A DNA stretch of 64,000 bases, taken from Pollutimonas subterranea (GTDB lineage: Bacteria; Pseudomonadota; Gammaproteobacteria; Burkholderiales; Burkholderiaceae_B). The stretch lies in contig NZ_PDNW01000010.1 of assembly GCF_002849655.1 (NCBI RefSeq), positions 1 through 64,000 on the forward strand, read 5' to 3'. The stretch's first letter is position 1; every line of letters starts with the position of its first letter. Under the pieces are notes generated by a model that was not told where the DNA came from, made no database searches, and worked only from the letters and a program-made list of their open reading frames with translations. Made by a program: the position numbers and the translations under genes. Positions 24,971 through 34,923 of this stretch are shown here, in pieces.

Positions 24971-25041
24971 GGATTTGTCGGCTCGCTCGAGTCCGCCCAT
25001 TGGCAGCGACTATCCCAATAGCCGATGCCACTTTCCAAAAG

Positions 25042-25073
25042 AAAAAACGGGCTTCCAATTCCTTGGAAACCCG
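25042..25073 (-). terminator. Intrinsic terminator downstream of the tRNA gene
   Basis: On the minus strand, CGGGTTTCCAA-GGAA-TTGGAAGCCCG followed by TTTTTTC, starting nine bases past the tRNA 3' end. The stem is 11 bp with one G-T type pair. It is clearly the tRNA terminator. Confidence 0.9.
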
Positions 25074-25082
25074 CATGAATAC

Positions 25083-25161
<79 letters not shown>

Positions 25162-25339
25162 GTATCGGTCAAACGTTCTGTTTTTTATTTCAGACTGTCA
25201 ATCGATAAGCCCGCAATTATTGCACAAACGGCAGTTGCTTGCCTAGTGGGCCATGTCCTTGTACGCCGGCTGTTCCGCTTAGGCTGACTTGGAGGTTCAA
25301 CGGTGGTATCGTGGCCGAAAAATTGGGCGGAGAGGCTTA

Positions 25340-28300
25340 GTGAAGCGGATTAAAGCGGCAGTGTTGGCATGGGCCTTGTGCGTGACGCCGGCGTGGGCGG
25401 CGAAGATCAGCCAGTTCACGCCGCAAGGCACGGTAGCCAAGATCGAGAGCGTGAAGATTGCTTTTGATGCTGACGTTTCCGCTTTTGGGGACGCCCAGGC
25501 GCCGGCTCCGGTTGATGTGGTGTGCAATGACCCCGAAGTTCAAGGACAGGGCCGTTGGCTGGATGCCCGGCGGTGGGCCTACGTATTCGACTCGACGCTG
25601 GCCCCGGGAGTCAGTTGCACGGTGGCGGTCCGGCCGGAATTCCGTACCTTGACGAATGAGTCGGTGGCCGGGAAAACCAGTTACCGTTTCCAGACGGGCG
25701 GGCCCGCCATTGTAGAGACGCAACCTTATGGCAACACTATTGCGGAAGATCAGGTGTTTGTCTTGCGCTTTAATGGCGACGTCGACGCCGACTCTCTGCT
25801 GGCCCATGCGCGCTGCCTTGTCGATGGTCTGGGCGAGGCGGTGCGGACACGCTTGGTAGATGGCGATGCGCGTACCTCGATATTGGACGTCGTTTACTCT
25901 GGACGCGAAGCGTCCATGGACACGGCAGCGGTGCAGTTGTTGCAATGCAAGCGCCGTTTGCCCGCCGAAGCGCGGGTCCGGCTCAGTATAGGGGCCGGTG
26001 TTGCCACTATCGCGGGGAATCGCCCCGTGATGGCAAGTTCCGCGGCGAAGGTATTCGGCTATAAGGTTCGGCCGGCGTTCAAGGCTACATTCACTTGCCA
26101 GCGCGAGAATTCCAGCATGCCTTGCACGCCGGTGTCGGCGTTGAGTGTGAGTTTTTCGGCGCCGATTGCACGCGCCGATGCCGGCAAGATGCGCTTGAAG
26201 AGTGCAACGCAAGAGTGGCTGCCGGCCATTTCCGACAATGATTCCTACCAGGGTGGCTTGTCGCACGTAAGCTTCGATGGACCTTTTCCGGAACTTGCTT
26301 CGCTGACCTTGTATGTCCCGGATGGCCTGAAGGATGATGCCGGGCGGGCGTTGCTCAATGCCGATCAGTTTCCCCTGGCGATACGGACGGCGGCATTTCC
26401 GCCGCTGGTCAAGTTTTCCGCAGCGCCGTTTGGCATCGTGGAGCGTTTTACCAATGCGCCGGGCACCCAAGGTGATGTGTCGGGCGCCAGTGTGCCGCTG
26501 ACTTTACGCAACGTCGAATCGTCCCTTGGCACCAAGGATCTGGCGGTCTCCGCCGGCAAGGTCAGCGACTATACGCCCAAGGACGATTTGGAAGTCCTGC
26601 GCTGGTATGCCCGGGTGCGCCGGCTGGATGAGGGCCGCTGGACGGCCAGTCAGCTGGTCGATATCATGGCCGACCGCCCCCCGCGCTCGGAGGACCGGCC
26701 ACGCGTGGATACTCGCGGTTTTTCTGCGCTGAAAAATCAGCGCGATGCGAGGAAACTGGTGTTGCCGGGAGTCAATGCCGGGAACCCGCGTCCTTTTGAA
26801 GTGATAGGAATACCGATAGACCCGCCGGGCTTCCATGTGCTGGAGGTGGAATCGGCAAGGTTGGGGCAGTCATTGCTGGAGTCCGAAGGTCCGATGTATG
26901 TGCGCACGGCTGCCCTCATCACCAACCTGGGGGTCCATGTCAAAACGGGCCGCGACGATATGCTGGCCTGGGTTACGACGCTGGATGATGGGCAAGTCGT
27001 GCCCGAGGCGGCCATTACCGTGCTGGACTGTTCCGGTAAGGTGCTGGCGCAAGGCATGACCGACGCAAACGGCATCTGGCATCATCGGCAAGCGTTGGAT
27101 GCACCGCGCTATTGCGACGATACGGGCTTGGGCGGCACCTATGTATCGGCAAGGATCGCGGCGGATCACCCCATGGCACATGGCGCAGCGGACTTTTCCT
27201 TTGTCTTTTCGGACTGGAATGAAGGGATAGAATCCTGGCGCTTCAATGTTCCGACCGATACCAGCCCCAAGCCTACTGTTGTCACGCATACTGTTTTCGA
27301 TCGTACCTTGTTGCGTGCCGGCGAAACAGTATCCATGAAGCACTTTATCCGGACGCAGACGCGCGACGGCTTGGCGTTACCCACCGCAAGCCTGCCGGAT
27401 AAGCTGATCGTCGAGCATGAAGGTACGGGACGGCAATACACTCAGACATTGTCGTGGCAGCAGACAGCTTCGGGCGGTCTTTTCGCCACAAGCACTTTAG
27501 CTATTCCGAAAACGGCGGAACTGGGCGTTTATGCGGCACGGCTGACAGACCCTGACAGCAGTTGGTATGGCAGCAGCCGGTTTCGTGTCGAGGAATTCAA
27601 GCTTCCCCTACTGACAGGACAACTGAAAATCAGCAATGGTGCAGCGTCGGACATAGTGATTGCCCCAAAGACGCTTTCCGCCGATGTGCAGCTTTCGTAT
27701 GTGTCCGGTGGCCCCGCAGGCAAATTGCCGCTGCATATCTCAGGTGTCCTCAAGGATAGGGTGGTCGATTTCCCCAATTACGACGACTATTCCTTCAGTG
27801 CGCCCGAAGAAATGGATGAGGACCACGCAAACGAACAGTCGGCAGCGGAGCAATCGCTGTTTCTGGATAAGCAGGCCATGGTGCTGGATGCGCACGGTGG
27901 CGGCAGGCTGGAGATTGCGTCGTTGCCGTCGGTGACTCAAGCGCAGACCATGGTGCTCGAAGCGACTTTTGCAGACCCGAATGGCGAGATCCAGACGTTG
28001 GCGCAGTCGGTCCCGGTCTGGCCGGCGGCAGTGCAGGCCGGCATACGCGCCGGCAATTGGGTACAGGCGGGTAAGCCGACTCAGGTTAGCAGCGTGGCGC
28101 TCACGCCATCCGGCAAGCCGCAAGCGGATATAGCGATGACGGTCAGGGCCGTGGCGCGGAACACGTATTCCACCCGCAAGCGGATGGTGGGCGGCTTTTA
28201 TAGCTATGACAATCGCGTGGAAGTCCGGCAACTGGGCACGGTGTGCGAAGGAAAAACGAACGCCCAGGGGCGGCTGGACTGCGCAATACAGTTGAACGAG

Positions 28301-31249
28301 GGTGGTTCCATTCAATTGATTGCCACGGTAAAGGACGCGACAGGCCTTGAGTCGCGTGCCGCAACCACTATTTGGGTAACCGGTGCCGATGACTTATGGT
28401 TTGGTGGCGATAACGATGACCGTATCGATATCATTCCGGCCAGGAAAAGTTGGGCGCCTGGTGAGACGGCGCAGTTCCAGGTCCGCATGCCGTTTCGGCA
28501 TGCCACGGCACTGGTGGCGGTGGAACGTGAAGGCGTGTTGCAAACACAGGTCGTCAGGCTGGAAGGCAATGATCCGACCATAAGAATTCCTGTCGAGGCG
28601 GAATGGGGTCCTAATGTCTACGTATCGGTGCTTGCCCTGCGCGGACGCTTGCACGATGTGCCATGGCAGTCGTTTTTCACCTGGGGCTGGCAGCAACCCG
28701 GATCCTGGTACAAGGCCTTCATGCGAGCCGGTGAGCCCGCGCCCACACCCACGGCCTTTATCGATCTGGCCAAGCCTTCGTTTCGTTTCGGCTTGACGGA
28801 GATACGCGTGTCCGACAGCCGGGACCAAGTGCAGGTAAAGGTAAGCGCCGACAAGCAACGCTACCAGCTTCGCGAAAAGGCCAAGGTCGCGATTGAGGTG
28901 ACCCTTCCAGATGGCAAGCCTGCCGCCCATGGCACTGTTGCATTTGCGGCGGTGGACCAGGCCTTGCTGGAGCTCGCATCCAATGACAGCTGGGATCTGC
29001 TGTCGGCAATGCGCCAGTTCCGCAGCTATGGGGTGGAAACGGCGACAGCGCAGTCTGAAATCGTGGGCCGCCGACATTATGGGCGCAAGGCATTACCGGC
29101 AGGTGGCGGTGGGGGCGCCAGCCCCACACGCGAGTTGCTCGATACCCTGTTGTTGTGGCAGTCCGATGTTCAGCTTGACGCTCAGGGCCGGGCGCAGGTC
29201 ACGGTTCCGCTTAATGATTCGATTACGCGGTTCAAGCTTGTTGCTATTGCCGACTATGGGGCCGAGCGTTTCGGCACGGGCAGTACCAGTATCGCCAGCA
29301 GCCAGGATCTGCAGATAATTTCCGGCTTGCCAGCCGTGATCCGCGAGGGTGACAACTACCAGGCGATGGCGACAGTACGCAACTCTACGCAACGCTCAAT
29401 GCGCCTGGACGTCTCGGCCGCTTATGCCGGTACGGGTGTGCCGGCGGAAAGGCTTGCATCGCAAGCGATTGAACTGGCGCCGGGCGCTGCGTCTACCGTG
29501 ACTTGGAATGTCCAGGCGCCGGAATCCAATGCCTTGAATCAGCAGGGTGTTCTGGACTGGAGGTTCGAAGCACGCGAGCAATCCGGCGGCGCGGCCGATG
29601 CGCTGGCATTCAGGCAGGCATTGATCCCTGTCGTTCCCGTCAAGACGCGGCAGGCAACGCTATTGCGGCTGGTGTCAGAGCAGCCCGCCGTCAGTTTGCC
29701 CGTGTCGGTGCCGAAGGGCGCGCAGACGGATCGCAACGGAATGCCCCGAGGTGGCTTGCAGGTGCAGGTCCAGTCCAGCCTGGCGGGTCCATTGCCCGGA
29801 GTCCAGGAATGGTTTGCGGATTATCCGTATACCTGCCTGGAGCAGCAGAGTTCAAGAGCAATCGGGATGAACGACGTCTCGGCGTGGCGTGACATCATGC
29901 ATCGCTTGCCGGACTATCTGGACGACGATGGCCTTGTGGCGTATTTTCCTGGCGGGCACGCCGGCAACGAAGTGCTCACTGCGTATCTGTTGGTGGCCGC
30001 CCACGAGGCGCAGAGCCTGGGCCTACCGTACGCCTTGCCTGAAGCGAGCCGCCAAGCCATGGCACGTGGTCTTCTGGCATTCGTGCAAGGCAAGCTGGTC
30101 CGACGCCGTTGGGCGCCGCGCAATGATCTGGATGTGCGCAAGCTGGCCGCGTTGGAGGCGTTGTCTCGCTACGGGCTGGCCAAGCCACGCATGCTGGACA
30201 GCATTGCCATCGACCCAAATGGCTGGCCCACCTCGGCGCTGATCGACTGGATGGCGATATTGCAACGTGTCCCGGGTATTGCGCAGCAATCAGCCAGGCT
30301 GGATCAAGTTGGGGATATCATCCGGGCGCGCCTTTCGGTCCGTGGAACAACGTCCGTCTTTGCCGAAGATGAGCAGAGCAATTGGTGGTGGCTGATGGTC
30401 AGCGCCGAAACCAATCTAGCCAAGCTGATCCTGACCGGTGCCGGGCAACCCGCTTGGGACGCGGAGATGCCGCAACTGGCGCGAGGCTTGTTGAGCCTGC
30501 AGGCCAAAGGCGCATGGCAAACGACGACGGCCAACCTGCTGGGCACGCTCGCGCTTCAAAAGTTCGCCAGGCATTACGAGCGTACACCGGTCGAGGGACA
30601 CGTGCAGGTAAGCCTGGCTTCCGGCGGCGAAGTGCAGACATTCCAGTGGGCTGGGAGCACGCCGGCGTCGAAGGTGCAGGCGCACGAATTCTGGCAACCG
30701 TGGCCTTCTACGAAGGCCGATACACTCATCCTCACACAACAAGGACAAGGCACTCCCTGGGCAACAATCCGTTCGCAGGCTGCGGTGCCAGCGACTCAAG
30801 CCGTGATGTCGGGCTATGACGTTGCCCGTCGCATCAAGCCGGTATCACAAGCGATACCCGGCATTTGGTCGCGGGGCGATGTGTATCGCGTGACGCTGGA
30901 TATCAAGGCCAGGGCCCCCACGACTTGGGCAGTTCTGACGGATCCGTTGCCAGCGGGGGCCACGATACTGGGCAGCGGTCTTGGACGCGATTCCACCATT
31001 GCCACGCAAGCTGAAGCAGACACGGGCTGGCGTGGACCCAGTTTTGTAGAGCGCAGTTTTGAGTCGTATCGGGCCTACTACGAATACTTGCCGGCCGGTG
31101 CCACTTCCATCGAGTACACCGTGCGCTTGAACACGGTCGGACAATTCCAGTTGCCGCCGACGCGGATAGAGGCTATGTATCAGCCCGACGTATTCGGTGA
31201 GTTGCCTAATCGGAAGCCGGTCGTTGTACGGCCCGCAGAGATGGACTGA
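25340..31249 (+). CDS. Bacterial alpha-2-macroglobulin, thioester type
   Basis: A 1969-residue periplasmic protease trap. The start is a GTG at 25340 with GGAG upstream, giving the signal peptide MKRIKAAVLAWALCVTPAWA; an earlier TTG gives no plausible signal. The thioester motif CLEQ is intact at C1499-Q1502. A glycine-rich run (GGGGGAS, about residue 1255) precedes the conserved LLWQSDVQLDAQGRAQVTVPLNDSITRFKLVAIAD block. The mature N terminus (AKISQF) has no lipobox cysteine, so unlike E. coli YfhM it should be soluble. It overlaps the pbpC start by one base, the classical A2M-PBP1c pair thought to protect and repair the wall after breach. Confidence 0.94.
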   Translation: MKRIKAAVLAWALCVTPAWAAKISQFTPQGTVAKIESVKIAFDADVSAFGDAQAPAPVDVVCNDPEVQGQGRWLDARRWAYVFDSTLAPGVSCTVAVRPEFRTLTNESVAGKTSYRFQTGGPAIVETQPYGNTIAEDQVFVLRFNGDVDADSLLAHARCLVDGLGEAVRTRLVDGDARTSILDVVYSGREASMDTAAVQLLQCKRRLPAEARVRLSIGAGVATIAGNRPVMASSAAKVFGYKVRPAFKATFTCQRENSSMPCTPVSALSVSFSAPIARADAGKMRLKSATQEWLPAISDNDSYQGGLSHVSFDGPFPELASLTLYVPDGLKDDAGRALLNADQFPLAIRTAAFPPLVKFSAAPFGIVERFTNAPGTQGDVSGASVPLTLRNVESSLGTKDLAVSAGKVSDYTPKDDLEVLRWYARVRRLDEGRWTASQLVDIMADRPPRSEDRPRVDTRGFSALKNQRDARKLVLPGVNAGNPRPFEVIGIPIDPPGFHVLEVESARLGQSLLESEGPMYVRTAALITNLGVHVKTGRDDMLAWVTTLDDGQVVPEAAITVLDCSGKVLAQGMTDANGIWHHRQALDAPRYCDDTGLGGTYVSARIAADHPMAHGAADFSFVFSDWNEGIESWRFNVPTDTSPKPTVVTHTVFDRTLLRAGETVSMKHFIRTQTRDGLALPTASLPDKLIVEHEGTGRQYTQTLSWQQTASGGLFATSTLAIPKTAELGVYAARLTDPDSSWYGSSRFRVEEFKLPLLTGQLKISNGAASDIVIAPKTLSADVQLSYVSGGPAGKLPLHISGVLKDRVVDFPNYDDYSFSAPEEMDEDHANEQSAAEQSLFLDKQAMVLDAHGGGRLEIASLPSVTQAQTMVLEATFADPNGEIQTLAQSVPVWPAAVQAGIRAGNWVQAGKPTQVSSVALTPSGKPQADIAMTVRAVARNTYSTRKRMVGGFYSYDNRVEVRQLGTVCEGKTNAQGRLDCAIQLNEGGSIQLIATVKDATGLESRAATTIWVTGADDLWFGGDNDDRIDIIPARKSWAPGETAQFQVRMPFRHATALVAVEREGVLQTQVVRLEGNDPTIRIPVEAEWGPNVYVSVLALRGRLHDVPWQSFFTWGWQQPGSWYKAFMRAGEPAPTPTAFIDLAKPSFRFGLTEIRVSDSRDQVQVKVSADKQRYQLREKAKVAIEVTLPDGKPAAHGTVAFAAVDQALLELASNDSWDLLSAMRQFRSYGVETATAQSEIVGRRHYGRKALPAGGGGGASPTRELLDTLLLWQSDVQLDAQGRAQVTVPLNDSITRFKLVAIADYGAERFGTGSTSIASSQDLQIISGLPAVIREGDNYQAMATVRNSTQRSMRLDVSAAYAGTGVPAERLASQAIELAPGAASTVTWNVQAPESNALNQQGVLDWRFEAREQSGGAADALAFRQALIPVVPVKTRQATLLRLVSEQPAVSLPVSVPKGAQTDRNGMPRGGLQVQVQSSLAGPLPGVQEWFADYPYTCLEQQSSRAIGMNDVSAWRDIMHRLPDYLDDDGLVAYFPGGHAGNEVLTAYLLVAAHEAQSLGLPYALPEASRQAMARGLLAFVQGKLVRRRWAPRNDLDVRKLAALEALSRYGLAKPRMLDSIAIDPNGWPTSALIDWMAILQRVPGIAQQSARLDQVGDIIRARLSVRGTTSVFAEDEQSNWWWLMVSAETNLAKLILTGAGQPAWDAEMPQLARGLLSLQAKGAWQTTTANLLGTLALQKFARHYERTPVEGHVQVSLASGGEVQTFQWAGSTPASKVQAHEFWQPWPSTKADTLILTQQGQGTPWATIRSQAAVPATQAVMSGYDVARRIKPVSQAIPGIWSRGDVYRVTLDIKARAPTTWAVLTDPLPAGATILGSGLGRDSTIATQAEADTGWRGPSFVERSFESYRAYYEYLPAGATSIEYTVRLNTVGQFQLPPTRIEAMYQPDVFGELPNRKPVVVRPAEMD

Positions 31250-33447
31250 TGCCTATGTCCGTGCGCAGGCTTTGTTGCCGCAGCAGCGTCCTGCTTCGCG
31301 CCGGCGAGCGGGGCAGATGGTTGCTCTTCCTTTTATTGATGTGCTGGGCAGTTGCATCGGTGGCCGCTCCCTTGCCCGCCTATCAGAAGGTGAAAGACCG
31401 CTATCAGGCCTCGGATGTCCTGGTGCTGGATCGAACTGAGCAGTTGCTGGAGCGGGTGCGCACGGACTTCCAAGGCAGGCGGGGTGACTGGATTTCGCTC
31501 GGCGATATCTCCGTGGCCTTGCAACGGGCCGTCATTCAATCCGAGGATCAGCGTTTCTATACGCACGAAGGTGTGGACTGGAGGGCGATTGTGGCGGCAG
31601 GGTGGGGCAATGTGTTTCACCAGCAACACCGGGGCGCATCGACACTCACCATGCAACTGCTGGGTTTCATAGACCACGAGTATCGTCGCGGCCCCAATGG
31701 CCGCGGTATTGGCCAGAAAATCGATCAGGCCCGGCAGGCGTTGGTGATGGAGGAAAGTTGGACCAAGCCGCAGATATTGGAGGCGTATTTGAACCTGGCG
31801 GCATTCCGCGGTGAGCTGATCGGCGTGGATGCGTTGGCGCGCGTATTGTTCCAGAAGCATCCCAGTGGCTTGAATGGCCGCGAGGCGGCGATCGCCGCCG
31901 TGCTGCTGCGCGGTCCCAATGCCTCACTGCCGGTATTGCGGCAAAGGAGCTGCGCCTTGCTTGCCGATATGGGCATGGCCGACGAGTGCCAGGGCCTGGA
32001 CGACTTTCTCTATCAGGTGTTGAAGCGGCGCTCAGCGCCACGGGTCGATACCCCAAGCCTGGCTCCGCACTTTGCGCGCCTGGCCGTCGGGCAGCTTGAA
32101 GCCGCGCCGGTGCCGGGACAGGCATTGCCGACATCGCTTGACGCGTCCTTGCAGCGCTTCGCCTTGCAACGCGTAGGCAGCAGGCTCAAGGCGCTGGGCA
32201 TGGAAAATGTGCGTGATGCCGCCGTGGTCGTCATGGATAACGAGACAGGGCAGGTGCTGGCCTATGTAGGTTCGTCGGGCGAACGCTCGACGGCGGCGCA
32301 GGTGGACCATGCGCGCGCCTTGCGCCAGGCGGGTTCGGCGCTGAAGCCATTCCTGTATGCGCAGGCTTTGGAAGAAGAGCGCCTGACCGCGGTGTCTTTG
32401 CTTGACGACAGACCTTTGAATCTTCCGACCGGAAATGGGCTGTATATCCCGCAGAATTACGATAAGCGCTTTTCGGGATGGGTAAGTGTGCGCACCGCGC
32501 TGGCGTCTTCGCTGAATATTCCGGCCGTACGGGTCTTGCTCATGGTGACACCGGACGGGTTTGCCCGCCGCCTCGTCCAACTGGGCCTGCCACTGGATCA
32601 AAGCGGTGATTTTTACGGCTATAGCCTGGCTTTGGGTAGCGCGGACGTAACGTTGCTGTCCTTGACCAACGCCTACCGTGTGCTCGCGAACAGCGGCAGG
32701 TATTCAGTACCGCAGTATTTCGCGGACCGCCGCGCGACGCCCAAGTGGCAACAAATCATGTCGCCTGCGGCGGCATGGATAGTGGGCAATATATTGTCCG
32801 ATCGGCAAGCTCGCGCCCGTACCTTCGGTCTTGACAGTCCTTTGTCGACGCTTTTCTGGACAGCGGTAAAGACGGGGACCAGCAAGGATATGCGGGACAA
32901 CTGGTGCGTGGGCTGGTCGCAGCGCTACACCGTGGGCGTGTGGGTTGGCAATAGTGGTGGAGGCAGCATGCAGGACGTATCCGGAGTTTCTGGTGCCGGA
33001 CCGATATGGCATGACATCATGAGCCATCTTCATCGCTCGGAACAAAGTGCCCAGCCGCCCATGCCATCGGGCGTTGCGTCGGCGATGGTGGATTTCCAGG
33101 ACGATATGGAACCAAGCAGGCAAGATTTTTTCATCGGCGATTCGGCAATGAGGCATGTCGCGCTCGCCGAACACAGCGATGTCCAGGAACACAGCCGGCC
33201 GCGCATCCTTTCACCGGTATCCGGCACCATACTGGCCTTGGATCCGGATATACCGATAGACAAGCAACGGGTTTTGCTCAAGGCGGGCAAGACGGATCGT
33301 CCGGATGGTCTCACGTGGCGACTTGGCAGCGAAGTGCTGGGCTACGGAAGAGAAGTAGCGTGGACGCCACGACCGGGACGCCACCGTATCCAATTGCTTG
33401 ATGAAGATGGCACGGTTCTGGACGAGGTAAGGCTGGAGTCCCGATAA
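31249..33447 (+). CDS. pbpC: Penicillin-binding protein 1C (bifunctional glycosyltransferase/transpeptidase)
   Basis: A 732-residue class A penicillin-binding protein with one N-terminal membrane anchor (about 24-40). The glycosyltransferase domain carries IQSEDQRFYTHEGVDW (Glu99) and RGASTLTMQL. The transpeptidase domain has S363-x-x-K366 (GSALKPF), an ASSLN motif and K541-T-G (KTGTS). The C-terminal domain of about 90 residues is the biPBP_C module typical of PBP1c. It polymerises and cross-links peptidoglycan in the periplasm. TGATG overlap with the alpha-2-macroglobulin gene implies coupled translation. Confidence 0.94.
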   Translation: MPMSVRRLCCRSSVLLRAGERGRWLLFLLLMCWAVASVAAPLPAYQKVKDRYQASDVLVLDRTEQLLERVRTDFQGRRGDWISLGDISVALQRAVIQSEDQRFYTHEGVDWRAIVAAGWGNVFHQQHRGASTLTMQLLGFIDHEYRRGPNGRGIGQKIDQARQALVMEESWTKPQILEAYLNLAAFRGELIGVDALARVLFQKHPSGLNGREAAIAAVLLRGPNASLPVLRQRSCALLADMGMADECQGLDDFLYQVLKRRSAPRVDTPSLAPHFARLAVGQLEAAPVPGQALPTSLDASLQRFALQRVGSRLKALGMENVRDAAVVVMDNETGQVLAYVGSSGERSTAAQVDHARALRQAGSALKPFLYAQALEEERLTAVSLLDDRPLNLPTGNGLYIPQNYDKRFSGWVSVRTALASSLNIPAVRVLLMVTPDGFARRLVQLGLPLDQSGDFYGYSLALGSADVTLLSLTNAYRVLANSGRYSVPQYFADRRATPKWQQIMSPAAAWIVGNILSDRQARARTFGLDSPLSTLFWTAVKTGTSKDMRDNWCVGWSQRYTVGVWVGNSGGGSMQDVSGVSGAGPIWHDIMSHLHRSEQSAQPPMPSGVASAMVDFQDDMEPSRQDFFIGDSAMRHVALAEHSDVQEHSRPRILSPVSGTILALDPDIPIDKQRVLLKAGKTDRPDGLTWRLGSEVLGYGREVAWTPRPGRHRIQLLDEDGTVLDEVRLESR

Positions 33448-33561
33448 GTCCTCGCGGGTGGCGGCGATACCGCTACTCACATATTGATGGGCATTGACTT
33501 AATTTTGCTGCACCAGCTGTTAAACTTTCGCTCTATCGAATAATCTGTTGGGGGAAGTTTC

Positions 33562-34188
33562 ATGAACACTGTTCGTACGCTCGGCCGCTTTATTGCACCC
33601 GCCAGTCTGGTATTCCTGGCTGCCTGCCAATCCGTACCCACCGACAAGTCAGTGGAGACCGCCGCTCAGACCCCAGGCGTCACCACGCCGCAGCCTGAAA
33701 CCACGACACAAGCGCAGCAACAGGGTGCTCCGGTTGCTGTATTTCTGGCCGATACCACGCAGCAAACCGGATGGACTCCCGTGAACCTGCAATCGGGAGC
33801 GCTTTACGTGAATCCCCAGCCTGTGATCACGCGTGCCGATCTGACCGGCATCCAAGCCGGTACGAACAAGCAAGGCGAGGGCCTGCTGGCGCTGGAGCTG
33901 AACGAAGCAGGGAAAAAGAAAGTCGCGGACATTACGACGCAGAATCCTAACAAGCGCCTCGCATTGGTAGTGGGCCGCACGATGATGGCCGCTCCCGGAT
34001 ACTCCACTCCTGTCACATCGGGGAAACTTGTATTCGCGGTTGGCACCGAAGATAATGCGACGGCAGCAGCCCGCGCGATTGCAGGTCAACCTGACAATGG
34101 CGCCGGAAGCAGCACTAGCGGAGCAGGCAGTACCGGCGGTTCATCGATGCCAGCCGGCGGTACTCCGGGCAGCACCGGTACGCAATAA
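33562..34188 (+). CDS. Lipoprotein with SecD P1-head-like domain
   Basis: A 208-residue lipoprotein; the lipobox LAAC places the modified Cys at 22. A Gln/Thr-rich linker follows, then a domain of about 110 residues (VAVFLADTTQQTGWTPVNL, LYVNPQPVITRADLTGIQAG, GEGLLALELNEAGKKKVADIT, RLALVVGRTMMAAPGY). This resembles the head subdomain of SecD P1 seen in stand-alone proteins of Bordetella relatives. The tail is a Gly/Ser low-complexity stretch. GGGGGAAG precedes the ATG. Its function is unknown. Confidence 0.8.
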   Translation: MNTVRTLGRFIAPASLVFLAACQSVPTDKSVETAAQTPGVTTPQPETTTQAQQQGAPVAVFLADTTQQTGWTPVNLQSGALYVNPQPVITRADLTGIQAGTNKQGEGLLALELNEAGKKKVADITTQNPNKRLALVVGRTMMAAPGYSTPVTSGKLVFAVGTEDNATAAARAIAGQPDNGAGSSTSGAGSTGGSSMPAGGTPGSTGTQ

Positions 34189-34238
34189 CCGTCGGCCGTG
34201 CGCTCAATGTTTTGGCGTGCAGCTCTTGCTTGAATACA

Positions 34239-34265
34239 CGGCACCCATGGCGGTGCCGTTTTTTT
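34239..34265 (+). terminator. Intrinsic terminator after the lipoprotein gene
   Basis: CGGCACC/GGTGCCG stem with a six-base loop and a seven-base T run, 50 bases past the stop codon. Confidence 0.88.
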
Positions 34266-34295
34266 CTATGTTGCGGCCCGTTCCGGTGGTAATCA

Positions 34296-34799
34296 ATGAC
34301 CAGCATTCCGAATAACCCATCGCCTACCGTTTCCGCCCTGAAATCCTCGCTTGCACTCGGCTTCAAGTTTCTGGCGTGGATAAACGGCATGGGCGTGGTG
34401 GTAATCCTTGCCTTCGGCCTGGACATCATCCAGGTCGATCTCGCACCGCAGTGGCTGCGCCTGCCTATGGCTGCTTTTCTGGCTGGCATGGTCTTGTCGG
34501 CGCTGGGGCTGCTATGGACTTATCCCGCTTTGGCAAGCTTGCTTAATCAGCTGGTGTCGGGGCGTGCGCGTCGAACGCACTGGTTACCCTTGTCATGCAC
34601 GATGATCGCCTATGCGTTAAGCCTGTTCGCCTTTGTTTGCGGATGCTGGATCACCCTCGGGCTTGGCCATTTGGCATACCAGAACGCCGAACAGACCTCG
34701 TCCATGCAGGACGGCTACGGTGAATCGTTTGATCAGTCCGCCGAAGAACAAGAGCTTCTCCATGACGTAGGGCAAAGGGCTGTCCGGTTTGTCCCGTGA
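34296..34799 (+). CDS. Inner-membrane protein of unknown function
   Basis: A 167-residue protein with three hydrophobic segments (about 24-42, 56-78, 98-124) separated by short loops and a charged, acidic C-terminal tail (SFDQSAEEQELL). No family is recognised. The ribosome site is weak (GGTGG). It lies between a terminator and the pyrB promoter, so it is probably monocistronic. Confidence 0.7.
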   Translation: MTSIPNNPSPTVSALKSSLALGFKFLAWINGMGVVVILAFGLDIIQVDLAPQWLRLPMAAFLAGMVLSALGLLWTYPALASLLNQLVSGRARRTHWLPLSCTMIAYALSLFAFVCGCWITLGLGHLAYQNAEQTSSMQDGYGESFDQSAEEQELLHDVGQRAVRFVP

Positions 34800-34887
34800 C
34801 TACGACCCCCACACTTGCGTACATAACTGTTGTATTTTGGCGCGAAGGGCCAATAAATACTCGTCAACATAATAGCGTCTAAATAAA

Positions 34888-34906
34888 ATATACGCTTTGC
34901 GTATAT
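34888..34906 (+). promoter_or_regulatory. Perfect palindrome, candidate operator before pyrB
   Basis: ATATACGC-TTT-GCGTATAT, an 8-3-8 perfect inverted repeat ending 17 bp before the ATG of the HTH-fused carbamoyltransferase. Its position at the ribosome-binding region would block transcription or translation initiation when occupied. That the gene product's own N-terminal domain binds it is an inference. Confidence 0.6.
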
Positions 34907-34923
34907 AAATCCAGGATACTGTC

